Of a stretch of DNA of 64,000 nucleotides, positions 58,321 to 64,000 are shown one piece after another. Below the pieces are notes generated by a model that was not told the origin of the DNA, made no database searches, and saw only the letters and a program-made list of their open reading frames with translations. The stretch is from Lindgomyces ingoldianus (Eukaryota > Ascomycota > Dothideomycetes > Pleosporales > Lindgomycetaceae). Numbering within the stretch: position 1 is the stretch's first letter; each line of letters begins with the position of its first letter. A program made the translations under genes and the position numbers. Where the stretch lies: assembly GCF_010093535.1 (NCBI RefSeq), contig NW_022985229.1, positions 47,153 to 111,152 on the forward strand, read 5' to 3'.

Positions 58321-59170
58321 AGCAGTAATAATAATAACAACAATAACAACAATAATAAAGAGAGGGCTCTGCTTCCTAACTAGGGGTCCTCCCTGCCCCA
58401 CACGCCCTCCTTCTTTTTTAAGTATGTCTATTATGCTGCTTATGTGTATACCTTATATTAACACTTATGTAGCCCTAATTCTGCCCTTACTAACTAAGAG
58501 CTAGCGCTAGCGCTAGTGCCTAGTGTTGCTTCTACTCTAGCAGGCCTAGCCCTAGTTACTTAGTAAGTTGTTGTATCTATATAATAATATATAATAAAGC
58601 TGCTAATATTAGTTACAGGGCTTAAACCTATTTTTCTTTACCTAACATTCTGTAAGACATATATATAGGTACATTAAAAGACACTAGCTAACGTTCCTAG
58701 AGGTTTCCCCCCCTAGATGTTAGACAACAACATTGCCTAGTAGGGGATCTAGTTAGAATAGGCAACTAACTATAACACTACAGTTAGCAAATAGAGATAT
58801 AACCCTAAGTAGGCTAAGGCTAATAACTCTTAACCTAGGGCTAGCAGTAGTGCTATGTAACCCTTAGAAGGTTACTGTAAGCGCCTTACTTATGCTTAAC
58901 TAATTTACAAGTACTATAGGGTTAGTTGCACAGAGCTGTGTACTTATTGCGCTAGTTATTATAGTAGCCCTCTGCGCTGCATTATCTACCTAGACAGCTT
59001 CTGTGTCCCTAAAAAGGACGTAAGAGGCTAGTGTGCAGAGTGTTGTTATGCTAGAAAGCTCTGCTTAGTAGCTTCTAAGTAACTATTAGTGCTGCTAACT
59101 TCTAAAAAGATAGAGAATTTATGCAGTTACCTAAGAAAGGTTAGTTTTAGTAATTAAGATTATTAATGTT
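58320..59170 (+). pseudogene. Degenerate ORF with cysteine-rich motif
   Basis: After an AAT/AAC simple repeat (58,325-58,360) the plus strand shows a proline-rich and then cysteine-rich frame. At about 58,930-59,050 it reads YCASYYSSPLRCI, then FCVPKKDVRG, stop, CAECCYARKLC. This pattern of paired cysteines resembles zinc-binding segments often found in fungal mobile-element proteins. I do not know the family. Frame breaks are RIP-type stops. Confidence 0.4.
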
Positions 59171-59487
59171 TATATTTTTAAATTTTTATATATAATAATG
59201 TAAAGCTTTTACCTAACAACAATTTTTTTACACTACTTAGTAATATATATGCTTACATGTATTACCTAGTAATTCTACAGTTACCTGCGCTAACATATTA
59301 TAAGCGCAGCTAACTATATATTAACACATAAATGTATGCTTTACATCTTGCCTTTTTACTATAAATGCCTTATGTCTTACCTGCTTACTGTATTACTACT
59401 TATTAATTAATAAGCTAATAAAATAATAAGCTACAACTATGTAGATATTATATCTATATATTATTAGTTATATATTAAATTCTGTAG

Positions 59488-59520
59488 CTAGCTGCGCACA
59501 CATTTTATGTGCGCAGCTAG
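59488..59520. repeat. Perfect 13-bp-stem hairpin
   Basis: CTAGCTGCGCACA (59,488-59,500) pairs with TGTGCGCAGCTAG (59,508-59,520) across seven bases. Confidence 0.85.
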
Positions 59521-59774
59521 ACTACTTATTTTAGCGCAGCAAAGAGGTAAGGTTATAAGATAATATTAATCTAATGTGCTCTATGCGCTAAGCAAACTTC
59601 TCTACTGCTAGTTACAGTACATAAGAACAGACCTCTTATGTTAATGTGTACATTAAGCTCCTAACTACACATGTACTTTTAATAAAACCCTACAGGTATG
59701 CATATATATGTAGTTGCAGAATATAGCAGCTACCTGCGCTAATAAAATACAAGCGCAGCTGCTCTACATATTAC

Positions 59775-59805
59775 TGCAGCACATTAACATGCACTATGTG
59801 CTGCA
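59775..59805. repeat. Perfect 10-bp-stem hairpin
   Basis: TGCAGCACAT pairs with ATGTGCTGCA across eleven bases. Confidence 0.85.
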
Positions 59806-62640
59806 ATAAACTAGCTACTAACCTGCCTCCTGTGTGCTAGCGTGCAATTCTTCTAATTACTTGCTAACACTAGGCGCTTCCTGCGCTGTTTTTTAACATG
59901 CTTAACTACTAATAGCGCACTACAGGCAGTAAGCTTAATGTTTAGAGTTATAGCTTAAAGAGGCGCTTTTTGCGCTATAGCGCTTAAAAAGGCAACTAAT
60001 AAAGTAGTAAGTAGATAAATAGCAATCTGCCTTATAAAGACTGCTAGCACTTTTCTTATAAAAGGTTAATTACTAGGCGTAATAAGTTTTATTCTAAGAG
60101 CAGCATAAGTTACAGAGATAACACAATCTCTATATGTTTTTGCCTATGCCTATTAAAACAAATCGCCCTCTATAACCTGCAGGTATAAAGACGCTATGTA
60201 ATTATAATTCTTCTTCTAGAGAACACACTCTTTTAGATCTAAATAGATAGACTAGAGCTAGCTGCTAGTACCCCTTTTATTTCTAAGTGTAATAGTAAGA
60301 CTAAGTAGCGCATCTTTAACTCTAGCCTTTATTACAGGATTAATAGTGTCCTTGTCCTTAATGTTATCTAATAGTATAATCAAATGCTACTTTAGAGCAT
60401 AACTAGAACAGTTATTATAAAAGTTAGTGTAAATCTTTTTAAAGAGCTCTAAGATTATGTTCTAATAGCAGCTGCTATTATAAACCTTATGCTTAAATGC
60501 TAATAAATAGTGCTTATACTAAATACTATTAAGTGTATTTTTAGGCAGAGGCTTTTTATAATTAAGCAGGTAAGGCTCCTACCTACTATTAATAAGAAAG
60601 CTGTTAGTAAGCTTGTTAACACTAACTAAAAAAAGTTTACTAAAAAACTTAAAAGCTTATACTTAATAAGAATATAGTGCTAGCGTAGGTGTCTGCTGTT
60701 TAATAGAGATTTAATACTAGAAAAGACTAATAACTTTATTACTAAGTGCCTACATAAAGATAGCCTTGTCTCCTCTAAAGGTGTTACTACAGTTTGCCTG
60801 CCTAAGCTTCTGCAGAGCATTCTTAAGAGAGCAGTAACTAAACTAGGTAACATACTTTACACCTAGTAGGTTAACCCCTAGCGTATACATAAATATAGTA
60901 ATAAGTATGTAAAGCTTACTGCTATTAAAATAACACTTAATATTAATGTAAGTGTCTAGCGTAAGCTGTTTATAATACACCTACGCAATCTAATTTACAG
61001 CATTTATGTAACTAGCATTATTTAACTAGTAAGCAATACTAGCTGCTAGTTCTATAGCGTTCTTAATAAGGTAGATAAAAAATATTTTCTTTAGTAACAC
61101 ATAATTAGAACAAGCTAAGGCGTTATTAACTATAGTATAAAGGACCTTACAGCAGAGCAAATAGATCTTACTTAAGGGGGTAAGCTCTAGCTTTATAAAG
61201 ACGTTGCTGCAATATACCTCTGTTTAAATAAAAGCGCCTTTACAGAGATAGTAGAAGCCTGTAGACTAGGATACATCTAAGAAGTTAGTGTGCATAAGGG
61301 TAGCTGTTATACTAAACTAGCAAGTATAGTCCTTAAGTTAGTCCTACAGCTTAGATATCTGCCTATAATAAGGACAGAAGCCCCCTCCCTAGCTGTTGCA
61401 GGCATAAAGATGTAGCTTATTAATAGCAACTAGCTAGCAGCGTTGCCTAAACTTAAAATCTTTAATTATACTCTTAAACTTTTCTTTATTAACATAGCTG
61501 TTATTAAACATTTTTGTTAGTATAGTCTTCTAAGCTGTAACTACTACCTTTGTTAGTGCATTCTTAGTCTATCTAGGCTTTTTAGGGACTACCTCCTCTA
61601 GAACCTCTAGTAAAGCTGTGACGCGCTGCGCACGCAGTTTATGTATGCAGGTAGACGCGCCTTTTCTATAATAACTAGCGTTTAGTGTAGTTAGAGCAGT
61701 AAGCTAAAACATTAATGTAGTTAAAAAAGTTAGTATGTAAAGAGTTAAAGTGCTATCTAAAGACACTAAAGTAATTAGTTGCAAGAAGGGGTAGAAATTA
61801 ATAAACAGCTGCGCTTGTTAATTATTAGCGCAGCTAGCTAGTAAATTACATGCCTTACTTGCCTATAAATCCTAAAAATGTAAGGTAGCAGGTAAAGAAG
61901 TCTGCGTATTAGTTAAAAGAGCTAAATTGTTAGGTAAACTTGCAGTTGCCTATGTAAACCCTACAGAAGCGCAGCTAACTATAGAATTACTTAATAAATT
62001 AACATCTTTCTTATTTAGGGCTTCTCTAACTGCAATTTTAGCTAACAACTAGACATAGGTATATCTGCCCTAGGCAATATTATGCTAGTGTTCTGTAGTA
62101 TTGCTATTGCTGTCTAGAATAAAAGGGAGAACACTAATTCTATAGTAGCGCTTGTAAGCCTTTTGTGCCTGTCCCTATTTAATTACTTTTAGAAGACTTA
62201 TAATAAAAGTAATAGGCTGCAACTAAGGATCTAGTGTTACATAATACCCTATAATAACATGCGTCTTCTTATACCTAGTTTATGCAACAAGTATACTGTT
62301 GTAATTATTATATAGGTCTTTAAAAGCCTGTTTTTAACTAGGCTTTAAGTTATAACTAGTACTGTTTTTAAGCAGAGCAACAGCTTTATTAAAGGGCAGG
62401 TGTAAGTTTAGTTGTTAGAGCTTATCTGCTGCTGTTAAGCTAATAATAGCTAAGAAATAGGAACTAGTTAGAAGGTTCTCTATGTTAGAGGAAAAAAGCT
62501 ATAAATTGTTAATGTTCTTAGGGGGCATGCTAAAATAGTATATAAGCAGGAAACACATAAACTTGTGTTATAGGTTAAGATACTTTAAATGTGACTTAAT
62601 TCTGCAGTTATCTGCGCACTAAAAATTACACAGGCGACTA

Positions 62641-63429
62641 GACCCTCTAGAAGAGATGTGGTCCAAGCTTGACTTCAAGCCCACGGTCACGTGGGTGGAC
62701 TAAGAAAATCTTAGGAGGCGGGTTGTGTTATTACTAGACTATTTTTAAAATAGATTTTAAAGTTAGCTTTTTATAGCTAAAAATACTTTAAAATTAAGTT
62801 ATAACTTAAAAGATTAGCTAACTAGAATCTCTAAAAGCTAACTTTTTTATTAATACTTTTCCTATATATATACATAAGAAGAGATTATATAGTAATTCTA
62901 ACTAAAATACTACGACAGTTTATAAATGATCTGTAAAAGCAAAGCTTGCTTAGAGCAATAGTTAGCGCATTAAGGTAGGTTATTTAGGTTAAAGAATAGT
63001 TACAGCATAATGCTTAGCAAAGTAGTATTAGACAGGTAATAGACGCATAACAACAACATTTAACTGTAGCATGTAACTAATTATAGCCTGTAACTAAGCG
63101 TAGCTAATACTAATCTCTAACACACTAATGTAGCTAATTGTTTGCAGTAGTAACACTTAGATGCGTTGTCACTATTGTTATACAATAGTTAAATGTGTTG
63201 TCACACAATAGTTAGATGCGTTAGCACTATAGTTGTATGCATCTCACCATGGCCTGTTGCTAACACTCACCTACTTATTTCGCATATATATAGACTCCTA
63301 CAAAGGATTCCTCTAGCAATACATTTAATCTAGTTCCTTATGCCTCTAGTGTCTCACATAGCTTCACAATAATACTAATCCCTAACACACTAATATAGCT
63401 TAAAAAAAAAAAACTTAAATAATAGCTAG
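62641..63429. other. Mixed spacer with RIP-free patch and short direct repeats
   Basis: Bases 62,655-62,720 keep normal composition and contain CCCACGGTCACGTGGG, a near-palindrome around a CACGTG site. A segment of about 30 bases ending CTAACACACTAATGTAGCT (about 63,105-63,135) recurs near 63,370-63,395 and brackets about 240 bp with ATAGTTAGATGCGTT-type short repeats. This could be a small insertion or LTR; it is not resolved. No gene. Confidence 0.4.
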
Positions 63430-64000
63430 CTAATTCTTAGCTTTAATTAGGTTAGTAAAATTTCTTTTTTAAAAACTTAAAGTTTATATAAATTTAAGAT
63501 TAGTTATTTAGAAATTAGTTAATTATTAGCTGTAATTAAAAGAACAGGTTTTAGCTCTAGCTCTTAACATATTTCTGCTTTTATAATAGTCTTTCTTTTC
63601 TTTGCACCTTGCAGTCTCTAGCGTTGCGCCTGTTCCTTTTACTGCCTAATACTGCTATGTTACGCCTAATACTGCTACCTAATATTTTTAATTTAATTAT
63701 TTTAGCATTAAAGCCCTAGTTATAGAGCTGCAGCTTGTGTAGTTTGTTACCTCTACAGGAATTTCTTAGAGTCCTAGAGAGCTCTAGCGCTGCCTCTGCC
63801 TCTGCCTCTCTATCGCCGCAAAGATTAATGTAGTACATATAATACCTTAATAAGCTGTTTTACTTACATAACTGCTAGTTTAGCTTCTTTAACTGCTGTT
63901 TAAATATAATAGGCTAATGTCTAGAGTTGTTAGTAAGAGATTACCTAGTAGTGTTAAGAAATGCATAAAGTAAATTGCAGCAAATTGCAGTAAACTACAG
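63430..64000. repeat. Repeat D, copy 2 (inverted, cut by window edge)
   Basis: It is the reverse complement of 28,108-28,974 without the solo LTR. It has three GAGGCA units (63,791-63,808, as TGCCTC) and ends at the window edge in the decamer repeat (AAATTGCAGC and similar). It begins just after a 12-base A run near 63,400. No frame. Confidence 0.75.

Larger units (their letters stand above)
59171..62640. other. RIP-decayed region with repeated CTGCGC hairpins and minus-strand ORF traces
   Basis: There is no intact gene. Coding-like traces run on the minus strand at about 60.1-62.5 kb, for example YAHTNFLDVS and TGFYYLCKGAFI near 61,250-61,310, with TAG/TAA breaks. The family is not recognised. 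Short perfect hairpins with CTGCGC and GCGCAG arms recur (59,285-59,309; 59,488-59,520; 59,725-59,763; 61,807-61,835). Confidence 0.45.

Noticed and set aside
62655..62700. Possible tRNA because of local inverted repeats
   Set aside because: The stems do not give a cloverleaf and no T-loop consensus is present.
1..64000. Structural RNA genes, bacterial operons, riboswitches or replication origins
   Set aside because: I found no tRNA, rRNA or 5S signature. Gene structure, introns and transposon types are those of a filamentous fungus.

Overview
The window looks like an AT-rich, transposon-packed block of a filamentous ascomycete (Pezizomycotina) chromosome. Most of it carries the signature of repeat-induced point mutation (RIP). 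Cytosines are lost from CpA and CpG, TpA is in great excess, former coding frames are full of TAG/TAA stops, and conserved transposon residues are replaced only by C-to-T or G-to-A changes. No species can be named from sequence alone. A plant-associated Dothideomycete-type compartmented genome fits best.

Only two islands keep ordinary base composition. Island 1 (about 8.3-13.9 kb) holds an F-box/leucine-rich-repeat-like gene on the minus strand. It is cut in two by a Copia-like LTR element (9,547-12,850, with a 449-base assembly gap) and also carries an apparent frameshift. Island 2 (about 34.97-41.95 kb) holds the only two intact genes, in tandem on the plus strand. The first is a 1,380-residue active-looking protein kinase with ankyrin repeats (35,241-39,383). 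The second is a 549-residue protein with an N-terminal HeLo-like four-helix domain and a C-terminal pseudokinase domain (39,961-41,610). HeLo domains are fungal cell-death executioner domains related to the MLKL four-helix bundle. A kinase-ankyrin protein next to a HeLo-pseudokinase therefore resembles a RIPK/MLKL-type regulator-executioner pair. That is the most interesting hypothesis here, and it is an inference from architecture and proximity.

The rest is nested mobile DNA. From left to right: the end of an LTR element (1-845); a Fot1/pogo-type DNA transposon A (932-6,738) that contains pogo-type element B (1,408-3,234), a Tc1/mariner element (3,650-4,991) and an unusual RIP-free 771-bp giant hairpin (5,961-6,731); a solo LTR (7,380-7,741); island 1; an unidentified degenerate ORF (about 14.0-15.7 kb) interrupted by a Ty3/gypsy element (15,718-23,473); minisatellites; a truncated gypsy element (from 24,847); a truncated pogo A copy; a repeat carrying a solo LTR (28,648-28,883); and a chromodomain-bearing gypsy element (29,015-34,678).

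Right of island 2 come a gag-only LTR element with pogo B inside (42,363-46,368); a decayed gypsy element (about 46.4-58.3 kb) split by a 6.2-kb LTR element (47,951-54,138) and by pogo A copy 2 (55,152-57,299), which itself holds a solo LTR (56,321-56,600); and a poorly understood degenerate region rich in CTGCGC/GCGCAG hairpins (about 58.3-63.4 kb). For most complete insertions I could read target-site duplications, so the order of insertion can be reconstructed. In four LTR elements RIP is weakest at the two outer edges and strongest on the inner sides of the LTRs.
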